Made by a program: the position numbers and the translations under genes. From the NCBI GenBank assembly GCA_942491185.1, contig CALOAB010000008.1, forward strand, positions 1 to 64,000: DNA of 64,000 nt, written 5' to 3'. This document shows, piece after piece, positions 7,513-17,547 of the stretch (position 1 is its first letter; each line of letters begins with the position of its first letter). The DNA comes from SLRI01 sp942491185. GTDB lineage: Bacteria > Pseudomonadota > Alphaproteobacteria > Geminicoccales > Geminicoccaceae. The notes under the pieces were generated by a model, which was not told the DNA's origin, made no database searches, and saw only the letters and a program-made list of their open reading frames with translations.

Positions 7513-8921
7513 ATGAGCGCCAAGGACGACCTCAGCATCGTGGATCACATCGTGGCGCAGGCGCGACGCGCCCAACGCGTCTTCGAGCGTGACGGGTCGC
7601 AGCAACGCTATGATCTCGCAGCCCAGGCCGCTGCCTGGGCCATCATGGAGCCGGGGCGCAACCGCGCTTTGGCGGAGCTCTCCGTGCAATCGACCGGCCT
7701 CGGCAACGTGCCGGACAAGATCGCCAAGAACCACCGCAAGACGCTGGGCCTGATGCGCGACATCGCGACGGCCAGGACCCACGGCATCATCGCCGACGAC
7801 CCGTCGACCGGCATCACCGAGATCGCCCGGCCGATCGGTGTCATCGGTGCGGTCGTGCCCTCGACCAACCCGGCAGCGACACCGGCCAACAACATCATCA
7901 ACGCGCTGAAGGGCGGCAACGCCATCGTCGTGGCACCGTCGCCCAAGGGCATTCCGGCGTGTGAGATGCTGATCGGCTTCATCCATGCCGAGCTCGCCAA
8001 GGCCGGCATGGACGCTGACCTGGTGCAGATGGTCCCGCCGCCGGGCTCGAAGGCCCGCACCCAGCGCCTGCTGGAGCTGGCGGACCTGGCAGTCGTGACC
8101 GGCTCGCAGGACAATGTGCGCCGCGCCTACAGCTCCGGCACCCCGGCGCTCGCGGTGGGTGCGGGCAATGTCACGGTCATCGTCGACGAGACCGCCGACC
8201 TTGCGGCCGCAGCCCAGAAGATCACCGCATCGAAGACCTTCGACAACGCGACGTCCTGCTCGTCCGAGAATGCGCTGATCGTCGTCGACAGCGTCTACGA
8301 TGCGTTCGTCGCGGCCATGGAAGAGGCGGGCGGCGCATTGGTTCGAGCGGCGGACGCAGCCCCCATCGTCGAGCGGCTATGGCCCGACGGAAAGCTGAAC
8401 CGAGCCGTGATCGCCCAGGATGCCGACGTCATGCTCGAGGCCCTCGGCATGCGGGCAAGGTGCCGGCCGGCACGCGGTTCCTGGCGGTGGAGACTGCCGG
8501 AATTGGCCCCGATCATCCGCTGTCGGGCGAGAAGCTGAGCCGCGTGCTCGCCCTCTACCGCGCCCGCGACTTCGCCGACGCCAAGGCCATCGCGATCAAG
8601 ATCCTCGAGCATCAGGGCGCCGGTCATTCGATCGGGCTGCATTCGGCGCTGGACGCCCGGGCGATCGAGCTGGGCCAGGACGTGCCGACCTGCAGGGTCA
8701 TCGTCAACCAGGCCCACTGCTTCGCCACCGGCGGCGCCTTCGACAACGGGATGCCGTTCTCGCTGTCGATGGGCTGCGGCAGCTGGGGCGGCAACGGCAT
8801 CGACGACAACCTGCACTGGCGCCACTTCATCCAGACGACGAAGATCATCCGCCAGATCCCGGCCGTCGAGCCCAGCGTCGACGACATCTTCAAGGATTAT
8901 TGGGCAAAGGTCGGCCGGTGA
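7513..8921 (+). CDS. sauS: CoA-acylating aldehyde dehydrogenase, probably sulfoacetaldehyde dehydrogenase (frameshifted)
   Basis: The product is an acylating aldehyde dehydrogenase of about 469 residues. The N-terminal part has ARPIGVIGAVVPSTNPAATP, the nucleotide-binding region, and the catalytic Cys in FDNATSCSSENALIV. The C-terminal part (VETAGIGPDHPLSGEKLSRV, GAGHSIGLHS, NQAHCFATGG, SMGCGSWGGN) continues in the frame one base earlier from about 8450. Loss of one G from a run there (cggggca to cgggca) would explain it. The GTGA overlap with an AMP-forming ligase matches the SauS-SauT pair of sulfoacetate degradation. The specific substrate is inferred; other acylating dehydrogenases are similar. 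Confidence 0.65.
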
Positions 8922-10441
8922 TCCTCGACGCCGACACCCCGCCGGCCGGCACGGTCCGCGACTGGCTCGATCATCGCGCCAGCACAACCGGCGAGGCCTT
9001 GGCCTACGTTTTTGCCGAGGCTGGCGACGCGCCGCTCACCTGGCACGAGCTGCGGGATCAAGTAGCCCGGATCGCCTCCGGCCTGACCGCCCGCGGCATC
9101 GCCAAGGGCGAGAGCGTCGCCGTCATGATGCCGAACGGCCGCGGCTCGGTGCTCGCCACTTTTGCCGCGCTCTATGGCGGGTTTCGAGCGACGATGATCA
9201 ACCTCGTCGCCGGCACCGAGGCCATCACTTTTGCGCTGAGCCACTCCGAGGCGCGCTTCGCCTTCGTCGGCGCCGACCAGGGCCGCCTCTTCCGTGCCGC
9301 CGATCCGGGCGGCACCATCACGACGGCTGCTCGATCGACCTGCCAGCCGGCGATCAGCGCCTGCATGGCCTCGCTCCAGCCGACCATGCCTTGCTGATGT
9401 ACACGTCCGGGACCACCGGCAGGCCCAAGGGCGTCGTGCACAGCCACGCCAGCCTGCTCGCCGGCGGCTGGACGACCGCCATCGCCCACCGCTTGCAGCC
9501 GACCGACCGGGGCCTTGTGCGTCCTGCCGATCTATCACATCAACGGGCTTTGCGTGACCGTCATGGGCGCGCTGGTGTCGGGCGGCTCGCTCGCCATGTG
9601 CCGCCGCTTCTCCGCGTCACGCTTCTGGGCCGATGCCGCAGACCTGCAGGCGACCTGGTTCTCCGTCGTGCCGACGATCATCTCGCACCTCCTGCATGGC
9701 CCCGAGAACCCGGATGCGGCCACCAAGGCGCGCCTGCGCTTCGGCAGGTCCGCGTCGTCGCCCTTGCCGCCGGAGGTCCAAACGGCCTTCGAGGCACGGT
9801 TCGAGGTGCCGATCATCGAGACGATGGGGCTGACGGAGACGGCAGCGCAGATCCTCTCCAACCCGCTGCCGCCGGGCGAACGAAAAATCGGCTCGCCGGG
9901 CATCGCCTTCGGCAACGAGGCGGCAGTGCTCGGCCCCGACCATCTGCCCACAGCACCCGGCGTCGAAGGCGAGATCGCGGTGCGCGGCCCGAACGTGATG
10001 CTGGAATACCTGAAGAACCCCGAAGCCACCGCAGCAGCTCTCATCGACGGTGGCTGGCTCCTGACCGGCGACCTGGGCCGCCAAGACGGCGACGGCTATT
10101 TCTTCGTCACCGGGCGCCTCAAGGAGCTGATCATCAAGGGCGGCGAGAACATCGCCCCGCGCGAGGTGGACGAGGCGCTCTACGCCCACCCCGACGTGAT
10201 CGAGGCGGCGGCCTTCGCCCGGCCATGCAAGACCTACGGCGAGCGGGTCGAGGCGGCCGTCAAGCTGAAGCCGGGCTCCGCGCTCACCGCACCGGACCTG
10301 GTGGCCATCTGCACCGCACGGCTGGGCTCCTTCAAGAGCCCGGACATCGTCCATATCCTGGACGAGCTGCCGAAAGGACCGTCCGGCAAGATCCAGCGGC
10401 TGCGACTGGCCGAGATCACCAGCGGGGCTGCCGCGTCTTAG
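8918..10441 (+). CDS. sauT: AMP-forming acyl-CoA ligase, probably sulfoacetate-CoA ligase (two frameshifts)
   Basis: This adenylate-forming ligase of about 507 residues starts at GTG 8918 inside the stop of the upstream dehydrogenase. The first section covers the N-terminal domain to about 9320. The next, in another frame, carries the ATP-binding P-loop MYTSGTTGRPKGVVHSH. The third returns to the first frame from about 9510 with LPIYHINGL, METMGLTE-like IIETMGLTETAAQ, GWLLTGDLG, KELIIKGGENIAPREVDE and the C-terminal catalytic lysine in PKGPSGKIQR. One deletion and one insertion cancel out, which suggests sequence error. Partnered with the SauS-like enzyme, it would activate sulfoacetate to sulfoacetyl-CoA. 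Other carboxylic acids remain possible. Confidence 0.62.
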
Positions 10442-11859
10442 ACTCCCCTTGCCCAGAGCCGCTCCGCCATCGAGCCGGCGCGCGCCTCCACCGCAGTGCA
10501 GGCATCGAGGATCATGTCCTCGTGGAAGCGACGGCCGACGATCTGCACACCGATCGGCTGCACGCCGTTGAAGTGGGCAGCGACATTGCCGGCCGGCAGG
10601 CCCAGGAGATTCATCGAGTAGGACCAGATGGCGGCACCGAGCGCCTCGTTGGCACCCGCCACGCCTTCCGCGTCGCGGTTCGGCGCGAAGAACGGTGCCG
10701 GCAGGAAGGGGGTCAGCACGAGAGGATAGGTCTCGAGGAAGCCGTTCCAGGCGCGGGCGTAGTAGCTGCGCTTGGCCATCATCTCCAGGAGCTCGGTGCC
10801 TTCGAAGGGCGGGAACAGCTCGTAGTAGCAGGCGAAGATCTCGTTGATCGTGGCTGAGCCGAAGCGGCGGATCGCCTCGCCCATCAGCGCCTCGATCTCC
10901 CCCATGAGCGCCCGATAGGCGACATGGCCGATCTCGCGGACCATGGGCGGCTCGACCTCCACCACCTCGTAGCCGGCGTCCGCCAGCGCGCCTGCAGCTT
11001 CATCGAGCGCCGTCGCCACGTCCGGGTGCAAGGCGAACTCGAACGTCTCCTTGGTGAACGCGACCTTGATCTTGCCCACCTGCCCGTGCGGCCGATCGAA
11101 GGGCTGGGCGACATGCCAGGGGTCGCGCCAGTCCGCAGCCACCAGTGCCCGCATGCCGAGCGCCACGTCGCGCGCGTCGCGAGCGATCACGCCCTGGACC
11201 GACATCGACTGCGCCAGCATGCCCCGCTCGGCGGTCTGTGACGGGTTGAAGGCCGGCACCCGGCCGATGCCGGGCTTGACGGTCGTCGCACCGTTGGCGG
11301 CAGCCGGGAACCGCAGCGAGCCGCCGATATCGTTGCCATGCGCCAGCGCGCCGATCCCGGCCATCACCGCCGACCCGGCACCACCCGACGAGCCGCCGGC
11401 GGAGACATGCGGCCCCCACGGGTTGTGGGTGCGCCCGAAGAGCGGGTTGTCGGTATCCGCGCGGAAGGAGAACTCGGGCGTGTTGGTCCGGCCGATGATC
11501 ACCGCCCCGGCCTTGCGGAAATTGGCGACGACCGGCGAGTCCTCGCTCGCCATGACGTCGGCGAAGGCGACGACGCCGTTGGAGGTCGCATGGCCCTTCT
11601 GATCGACGTTGGTCTTCACGGTGACCGGAACGCCATGCAGCGGGCCGAGCGGCTCGCCTTTGGCTTGCGCCTCGTCCAATGCAGCCGCCGTTGCCATCGC
11701 CTCCTCGGCGCACGAGACGACGACCGCATTGAGGCCAGGGTTGACCGCCTCCATCCGCGCGATCGCAGCGGCGGCAGCGTCGCGGGCGGAAACCTCGCCC
11801 TTGCCGATCAGGGCGGCCAAATCCGTGGCGGAGCGCCGCCAAAGCTCGTTGTCGCTCAT
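10438..11859 (-). CDS. Amidase, amidase-signature family
   Basis: This 473-residue hydrolase has the full Ser-cisSer-Lys triad: Lys in VPVTVKTN, and both serines in the stretch AGGSSGGAGSAVMAG followed by GNDIGGSLRFPAA. The length is normal for the family, which cleaves amide or carbamoyl bonds of diverse substrates (AtzF, GatA-like, aryl-acylamidases). ATG 11859 follows GGAGAG. It converges on the sauT-like gene with a four-base overlap of stop regions and diverges from the peptide/oligosaccharide importer at 12066. The substrate cannot be read from sequence. Confidence 0.88.
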   Translation of the reverse strand: MSDNELWRRSATDLAALIGKGEVSARDAAAAAIARMEAVNPGLNAVVVSCAEEAMATAAALDEAQAKGEPLGPLHGVPVTVKTNVDQKGHATSNGVVAFADVMASEDSPVVANFRKAGAVIIGRTNTPEFSFRADTDNPLFGRTHNPWGPHVSAGGSSGGAGSAVMAGIGALAHGNDIGGSLRFPAAANGATTVKPGIGRVPAFNPSQTAERGMLAQSMSVQGVIARDARDVALGMRALVAADWRDPWHVAQPFDRPHGQVGKIKVAFTKETFEFALHPDVATALDEAAGALADAGYEVVEVEPPMVREIGHVAYRALMGEIEALMGEAIRRFGSATINEIFACYYELFPPFEGTELLEMMAKRSYYARAWNGFLETYPLVLTPFLPAPFFAPNRDAEGVAGANEALGAAIWSYSMNLLGLPAGNVAAHFNGVQPIGVQIVGRRFHEDMILDACTAVEARAGSMAERLWARGV

Positions 11860-11979
11860 CAGAACTCTCCAGCTATGGCGAGCAGGCTAATCCTCAGAAT
11901 GCCGGGCGCAACCGTTCGCACGCCCAGGCCGCTCGAAACCTCCCGGCGCAACGACAGGAAATCTGACCGAATCGCGCAA

Positions 11980-12041
11980 ATTTGATCAAATATCTTCGGT
12001 TCTTGTTGACCCAAACGCCAAAAATACCGAAGATTTGATCA
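11980..12041. promoter_or_regulatory. Paired inverted operator between amidase and importer genes
   Basis: TGATCAAATATCTTCGGT (11983-12000) is repeated in inverted orientation as ACCGAAGATTTGATCA (12026-12041), differing by a two-base insertion. The first copy also contains the perfect palindrome ATTTGATCAAAT (11980-11991). TGATCAA cores are common in FCD-type GntR operators, and such a regulator is encoded at 18542 downstream. The site lies upstream of the binding protein (start 12066) and the divergent amidase. Confidence 0.6.
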
Positions 12042-12065
12042 TAACAAGCGATCAGGGAGATCGAT

Positions 12066-13826
12066 GTGTCGAGAAATGCAACATGCGCAGCGGCGCTCGC
12101 CGCATGCCTGCTGCTCGGATCAGCCGCCGTCGCCCAGGACCTGGCCGACATCCCGCGCGAGCGCACGCTGGTCACCGTCGGCTGGAGCGCCGGCTCGCCG
12201 ACCTTGAGCGCGCCCAATAACGGCAACTGGTACTCGCTGGGTGCGGAGCTCCGTAACGGCATCATGTTCGTCAACGAGCCGCTCTTCACCTACAACCACT
12301 TCACCAGCGAGCACATTCCCTGGATCGCCGAGAGCTACGAATACAACGACGACTACACCAGCATCACGGTGACGCTGCGCGACGGCGTCACCTGGAGCGA
12401 CGGCGAGGCGTTCGACGCCGAGGATGTCGCCTACACCCTCAACATGCTGCTCGAGAACGGCCAGAACCAAAAAGATCTGCGGAAAGCGATCGAGGTCGCC
12501 AACCAGATCACCGGTGCCACCGTGATCGATCCGCTCACCGTGCAGATCGACCTGGTCAAGCCCGATCCGCGCTACGTCTACCGCCAGCTGACCAACTATT
12601 TCGGCCACGGGCTGATCTGGCTGCCCGAGCACATCTGGGCCGAGGTCGAGGACAAGGCCAACTTCACCTTCCTCGACACCGAGAAGGGCTGGCCGGTCGG
12701 CACCGGCGCCTGGCAGGTGGTGCGGACCTCCCCCAACGAGATCATCCTGGATCGCCGTGACGACTGGTGGGGGGCGGCGACCGGCGTGATGGAGATGCCG
12801 GCACCCGAGCGGATCATCAGCATCCCGGCCCCGGACAACGAGCGCAACGCGCAGCTCGTCGTCGCCAACCAGGTCGACGCGACGCATGTCATCCCGTCGC
12901 CGTCCTTGATGCAGTCGATCCTCGACCAGAACGAGAAGATCACCACCTTCGCCGGCCGCGAGCCGCCCTACGGCTACATGGATTGGTGGCCGCACTCGCT
13001 GTACTTCAACCACATGGCCGAGGACTCGCCGTTCCAGGACATTCGCGTCCGCAAGGCGGTGATGCACGCGGTCAACCGCGAGCAGCTGATCGAGTTCGCC
13101 TGGGACGGCGCCAACCAGCCCAACTACACGCCCTATCCAGGCTACGAGCCGCTCATGCCCTATATCGAGGGCGTCCAGGACCTGGTCGAGAAGCACCAGG
13201 TCAATGTCGAGGATCTGGCGCTCACCGAGCAGTACATGACCGAGGCCGGCTACGCGAAGGACGACGAGGGCTTCTGGGCCAAGGACGGCGAGCGGGTCGG
13301 CGGGCCGCTCGAGGCGCAGCCTGCCCTGGCCGCGGTCGGCCAGGTGGTCTCGCAGCAGCTGCGCAAGGCCGGGTTCGACGCGATCTACTCGCAGACCCCG
13401 GACAGCTTCCGCAAGTTCCGCGCCGGCGAGTCCGAGTGGCACCTCTTCGGCCACAATGGCGGCAGCATCTTCGACCCGGTCGACACGCTGCGCATGTACA
13501 AGACCGAGAACCAGTCGCCGATCGGCACCATCACCTTCTTCGTCGCCCGCTGGAGCGATCCCGAGTTCGACGCCATCGTCGACCAGATGGAGCTGCTGCC
13601 GCCGGGTGACCCGGGCCTGCTGCCGCTGTTCCGCGAGGCCATGGACATCTGGTACGGCGACGTCGTCGAGGTGCCCTTGGAGATGAGCTACCACCTCAAC
13701 GCCTTGAACGAGACCTACTGGGTCAACTGGCCGTCGGAGGAGAACCCTTATGGCGCGGCCTGCGTGAGCTGCTTCATCTCGGGCTGGGGCACGCTCCTCG
13801 CCCACCACGTCCAGCCGGCGCAGTAG
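12066..13826 (+). CDS. Dpp/Opp-type ABC transporter substrate-binding protein
   Basis: This 586-residue periplasmic protein belongs to solute-binding family 5, which carries peptides and, in many soil and marine bacteria, oligosaccharides. It starts at GTG 12066, six bases after AGGGAG (12054-12059), with a Sec signal peptide ending near AAVAQ. Family features include TVTLRDGVTWSDGEAFDAED, RDDWWGA and FQDIRVRKAVMHAVNREQL. Two Cys near the C-terminus (AACVSCF) are unusual. The following sugar-oxidation genes make an oligosaccharide or glycoside ligand likely (inference). Confidence 0.9.
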   Translation: MSRNATCAAALAACLLLGSAAVAQDLADIPRERTLVTVGWSAGSPTLSAPNNGNWYSLGAELRNGIMFVNEPLFTYNHFTSEHIPWIAESYEYNDDYTSITVTLRDGVTWSDGEAFDAEDVAYTLNMLLENGQNQKDLRKAIEVANQITGATVIDPLTVQIDLVKPDPRYVYRQLTNYFGHGLIWLPEHIWAEVEDKANFTFLDTEKGWPVGTGAWQVVRTSPNEIILDRRDDWWGAATGVMEMPAPERIISIPAPDNERNAQLVVANQVDATHVIPSPSLMQSILDQNEKITTFAGREPPYGYMDWWPHSLYFNHMAEDSPFQDIRVRKAVMHAVNREQLIEFAWDGANQPNYTPYPGYEPLMPYIEGVQDLVEKHQVNVEDLALTEQYMTEAGYAKDDEGFWAKDGERVGGPLEAQPALAAVGQVVSQQLRKAGFDAIYSQTPDSFRKFRAGESEWHLFGHNGGSIFDPVDTLRMYKTENQSPIGTITFFVARWSDPEFDAIVDQMELLPPGDPGLLPLFREAMDIWYGDVVEVPLEMSYHLNALNETYWVNWPSEENPYGAACVSCFISGWGTLLAHHVQPAQ

Positions 13827-13841
13827 AGCTGGCGCGGCAAG

Positions 13842-13871
13842 TGACGACAGGGGCAGCCGCCTCTGTCGTCA
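13842..13871 (+). promoter_or_regulatory. Hairpin between binding-protein and permease genes
   Basis: A 9-bp perfect stem TGACGACAG (13842-13850)/CTGTCGTCA (13863-13871) with a 12-base loop lies in the 70-bp gap after the binding-protein stop. No T-run follows, so partial attenuation or 3'-end protection of the binding-protein mRNA is likely. Confidence 0.6.
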
Positions 13872-13896
13872 TCACGCCCGAAACGCCGAGCCCGGC

Positions 13897-14904
13897 ATGA
13901 TCCGCATCGTCAAACGCCTGCTGCTGATGATCGTGGTCATCTGGCTGGCGGCGTCGGTCAACTTCCTGCTGCCGCGGATGACCGATCGCGACCCGATCGA
14001 GGAGCGGCTGGCGCAGGCGCTGGGCGAATCCGGCGGCTCGGCGATCGGCATCGAGGCCATGGTCGAGCAGTACCAGGCCAAGTTCGGCACCGACCGGCCG
14101 CTCTGGCGGCAATATCTCTCCATGCTGGGCGACACCGCCCGCTTCGACCTGGGCGTCTCGATCAACTACTTCCCCGACCGCGTCGCCGACCACGTGCTGA
14201 CCGCCCTGCCCTGGAGCATCGCACTCCTCGGCACGGCGACGCTGATCTCGTTCGCGGTCGGCACCGTGCTGGGCGCGCTCACCATCTGGCGCCAGTCCTC
14301 GGCCTGGCTGGCGCGGATCGTGCCGCTCTTCATGGTGCTGGCGGCGATCCCGTTCTATCTCGTCGGCCTGATCCTGGTTTACGTCTTCGCGCTCCTGCTC
14401 GGCTGGTTTCCGCCGGCCCGCGGCTACAGCGTCGGCCTCGATCTGCAATGGAACCTGCAATCGATCCTCGATGTGCTCTACCACGCGATCCTGCCGGCGG
14501 GCTCGATCGTGCTGGCCGCGATCGGCATCTGGGCGCTCTCGATGCGCGGCATGATGGTGACCGTCCAGGGCGAGGACTACATGAACTTCGCCCGCGCCAA
14601 GGGCCTCTCCGATCGCCGCCGCTTCTGGCGCTACGCCGTGCGCAACGCCATCACGCCCCAGGTGACGACCCTGGTCCTGGCCTTCGGCAACATCGTCGCC
14701 GGCGCCATCCTGGTCGAGCGCGTCTTCGTCTATCCGGGCATCGGCACGCTGCTGTTCAACGCCATCCTGCTGGTCGACTATTTCCTCATCTTCGGCTGCG
14801 TCTTCATCTTGATCCTCACCGTCGCCGTCTCGCTGATGCTGCTCGACCTGCTCTACCCGCTGCTCGATCCCAGGATCGATTCGTCGGCCGACAGCCTTGG
14901 CTAG
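13897..14904 (+). CDS. ABC transporter permease, DppB type
   Basis: This 335-residue inner-membrane subunit has an N-terminal membrane segment, a long periplasmic loop (about residues 30-95) and five more segments, as in DppB/OppB. The cytoplasmic docking motif is in EDYMNFARAKGLSDRRRFWRYAVRNA, and the conserved GAILVERVFVYPGIG follows. It overlaps the next permease start by eight bases. It belongs to the operon 12066-17547. Confidence 0.92.
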   Translation: MIRIVKRLLLMIVVIWLAASVNFLLPRMTDRDPIEERLAQALGESGGSAIGIEAMVEQYQAKFGTDRPLWRQYLSMLGDTARFDLGVSINYFPDRVADHVLTALPWSIALLGTATLISFAVGTVLGALTIWRQSSAWLARIVPLFMVLAAIPFYLVGLILVYVFALLLGWFPPARGYSVGLDLQWNLQSILDVLYHAILPAGSIVLAAIGIWALSMRGMMVTVQGEDYMNFARAKGLSDRRRFWRYAVRNAITPQVTTLVLAFGNIVAGAILVERVFVYPGIGTLLFNAILLVDYFLIFGCVFILILTVAVSLMLLDLLYPLLDPRIDSSADSLG

Positions 14905-15808
14905 CGTCTCCGAGCCAGCCCTGCTGGAGTGGGGATCGTCGCGGCGGCGCTGGCGCTCGGTGGCGCGCTATATCGGCCGCAACGGCAGCCTCATGGTCGG
15001 CGCCATCCTGCTGCTGGCGCTGCTGGCCCTGGTGGTCGGCGGTCACTTTTTCTACGACATCTCGCTCGCCGATCCGCTCTCCACCTCGCCCAGCAAACCG
15101 CCGTCCGAGCGCTACTGGCTCGGCACCGACAAGCACGGCCGCGACCTCTTCGCGGTGCTCATCGTCGGCACCTGGCTGAGCTGCAAGGTGGGCCTGCTCG
15201 CCGGCTTCATCGGCGTGCTCATCGGCACCATCATGGGCTTTCTCGCCGGCTTCTTCCGCGGCTGGGTCGACGCCGTGATCAGCCTGGTCACCGACGTCTT
15301 CCTCGCCGTCCCGCCGCTCCTCATCCTGGTCGTCATCGCCGCCAACATCCGCGCCGAGATGACCACCGACACCATGGTCTGGATCATCGCGGCCCTCTCC
15401 TGGCGCGAGCCGGCGAGGCGCATCCGCAGCCAGGTGCTGGTGATGCGCGAGGCCGGCTACGTCAACACCGCGCGGCTCAACGGCACCAGCACCACCGGAA
15501 TCATCTTCAAGGAGATGATGCCGAACCTGATCCCCTATCTGATGGTCAGCTTCGTGCTCGCCACGGCCGCCGCCATGCTGGCCTCGGTCGGCCTCGAGGC
15601 GCTGGGCCTCGGGCCGCAGAACGAGCCGACGCTGGGCATGACCATCTACTGGGCGATCCACTACTCGGCCTTTCTCCTGGGCATGTGGTGGTGGGTGCTG
15701 ACCCCGGTGATCACGCTCGTCGTGCTGTTCGTCGGCCTCTATCTGGTGACCACCGGCCTGGACGAGCTGGCCAACCCGCGGCTGCGCGGCCAGGGCGGCA
15801 GCGCATGA
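14897..15808 (+). CDS. ABC transporter permease, DppC type
   Basis: This 303-residue second permease starts at TTG 14897 inside the end of the DppB-type gene. It shows the DppC-specific LGTDKHGRDLFAVLI, GTIMGFLAGFFRG and the docking loop MREAGYVNTARLNGTSTTG, with six predicted membrane segments. Its stop overlaps the ATPase start as ATGA. It forms the membrane channel together with the DppB-type protein. Confidence 0.92.
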   Translation: MASVSEPALLEWGSSRRRWRSVARYIGRNGSLMVGAILLLALLALVVGGHFFYDISLADPLSTSPSKPPSERYWLGTDKHGRDLFAVLIVGTWLSCKVGLLAGFIGVLIGTIMGFLAGFFRGWVDAVISLVTDVFLAVPPLLILVVIAANIRAEMTTDTMVWIIAALSWREPARRIRSQVLVMREAGYVNTARLNGTSTTGIIFKEMMPNLIPYLMVSFVLATAAAMLASVGLEALGLGPQNEPTLGMTIYWAIHYSAFLLGMWWWVLTPVITLVVLFVGLYLVTTGLDELANPRLRGQGGSA

Positions 15809-17547
15809 GCGCCGCCGCGGCCAGCGACTTGCGGGTCACCGGCCTCGAGGTGGTGTTCGAGACCGACGACGGCCTGGTCGAGGCGGTGCGCGGCATCGAT
15901 TTCGAGGTGGCCGCCGGCGAGCGGCTGGGCTTCGTCGGCGAGTCCGGCTCCGGCAAGACGACGACGGCACTCGCACTGATGGGCATGATCGACCCGCCGG
16001 GCCGCATCACCGCCGGCAGCGCCATGCTCGCCGGCACCGACCTTCTCAAGCTCGACCCGGCGACGCATGCCGCCAAGCGCCTCTCGGAGATCGCCTACAT
16101 CCCACAAGGGGCGATGAACTCGCTCAACCCGGTGATGCGGGTCGAGGGCCAGATCGCCGACGGCATGATCGACCACCGCAGCGGCCTCGATGCGCGGGCG
16201 CGCAAGGCCCGGGTCGCCGAGCTGCTGGGCCAGGTCGGGCTCGAGCCCGGCGTGGCCAGGATGTACCCGCACGAGCTCTCCGGCGGCATGAAGCAGCGCG
16301 TCGCCATCGCGATTGCCATAGCACTCAACCCGAAGCTGCTGATCGCGGATGAGCCGACCAGCGCCTTGGACGTCATCACCCAGCGCCAGGTGATGCAGAC
16401 CCTGCGCACCGCCCAGGAAGCCATCGGTGCGGCCCTGATCCTGATCGGCCACGACATGGGCCTGATGGCGCAGTTCGTCGATCGGATCATGGTGCTGCGC
16501 CACGGCATGCTGGTCGAGCAGGGCGACGTGCGGCAGATCTTCCGCTCGCCCCGCGACGCCTACACCAAGGAGCTGATCGAGAGCGTCCCGGCCCTCGAGC
16601 GGCGCCGTCAGGCCGTAGCGTCACCCACCGTGGCGAAGCCGGCGGCACCGGTGATCGAGCTCGACGGCGTGGCCAAGACCTATCGCGGCGGGCTCTTTCG
16701 CAGCGGCGTCGAGGCACTGCAGCCGGTGAGCTTCGCGATCTCCGGCGAGCGGCCGCTGGTGGTCTCGATCGTCGGCCAGAGCGGCAGCGGCAAGTCGACC
16801 CTGGGCGGCCTGCTCCTGGGCTTTCTCAACCCCAGCGCCGGCCGGGTGCTGTTCGAGGGCAACGACCTCAAGCGCCTGCCCGCGAGCGCCAAGCGCGACA
16901 CCTACCGGCGGCTGCAGGCGGTCTTCCAGGACCCCTATGCCGCCTACAACCCGTTCTACCAGGTCGACCACAACCTGGCCGAGCCGTTGCGCAATTTCGG
17001 CCTCGCCCGCAGCCGGGCCGAGGTGCTGGCGCGGATGCGCGAGGCCTGCGCGCTCGTCGGGCTGAACCCGGACCAGACCATCCACCGCTTCGCGCACCAG
17101 CTCTCCGGCGGCCAGCGGCAGCGGCTGATGGTCGGCCGCGCCATGGTGCTGGGCCCCAAGATCCTGGTGGCCGACGAGCCGGTCTCCATGGTCGACGCCT
17201 CGCTGCGGTCGAGCATCCTCGGCAATCTCAGGCGCATGAAGGACGAGCAGGACGTCTCGGTCATCTACATCACCCACGACCTGGCGACGGCCTACGAGGT
17301 CTCGGACTACGTCCTCGTGCTCTATCGCGGCCGGGTGGTCGAGGCGGGCGACGCCGAGCCCGTGATCAAGGACCCCAAGCACCCCTACACCCGCATGCTG
17401 GTGGGCTCGATCCCCTGGCCCGACCCCGACCGGCACTGGGGCGGCGACGAGGCGGCCGCCGCCGAGCTCGCCGCCTGGGACCGCAAGGGCATCTGTGAGC
17501 CCTGCCTGGTCCGCTCGACCATCCCCGGCTTCAGCCTCGTGGCATGA
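15805..17547 (+). CDS. Fused tandem ABC transporter ATPase (DppD-DppF)
   Basis: This 580-residue protein contains two complete ATPase domains that drive the preceding permeases. Domain 1 (about 8-260) has Walker A GESGSGKTTT, signature LSGGMKQR and Walker B LLIADEPTSALD. Domain 2 (about 285-560) has GQSGSGKSTL, LSGGQRQR and ILVADEPVSMVD. A C-terminal Cys pair (GICEPCLV) resembles the family's C-terminal oligopeptide/dipeptide-transporter extension. Such fusions occur in several alphaproteobacterial sugar-peptide importers. The 3' end overlaps the convergent aldo/keto reductase gene by 17 bases. Confidence 0.92.
   Translation: MSAAAASDLRVTGLEVVFETDDGLVEAVRGIDFEVAAGERLGFVGESGSGKTTTALALMGMIDPPGRITAGSAMLAGTDLLKLDPATHAAKRLSEIAYIPQGAMNSLNPVMRVEGQIADGMIDHRSGLDARARKARVAELLGQVGLEPGVARMYPHELSGGMKQRVAIAIAIALNPKLLIADEPTSALDVITQRQVMQTLRTAQEAIGAALILIGHDMGLMAQFVDRIMVLRHGMLVEQGDVRQIFRSPRDAYTKELIESVPALERRRQAVASPTVAKPAAPVIELDGVAKTYRGGLFRSGVEALQPVSFAISGERPLVVSIVGQSGSGKSTLGGLLLGFLNPSAGRVLFEGNDLKRLPASAKRDTYRRLQAVFQDPYAAYNPFYQVDHNLAEPLRNFGLARSRAEVLARMREACALVGLNPDQTIHRFAHQLSGGQRQRLMVGRAMVLGPKILVADEPVSMVDASLRSSILGNLRRMKDEQDVSVIYITHDLATAYEVSDYVLVLYRGRVVEAGDAEPVIKDPKHPYTRMLVGSIPWPDPDRHWGGDEAAAAELAAWDRKGICEPCLVRSTIPGFSLVA

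Noticed and set aside
15805..17547. Tandem ABC ATPase as a novel fusion
   Set aside because: Fused DppD-DppF proteins are already common in Dpp/Opp-type importers. Both halves are canonical.
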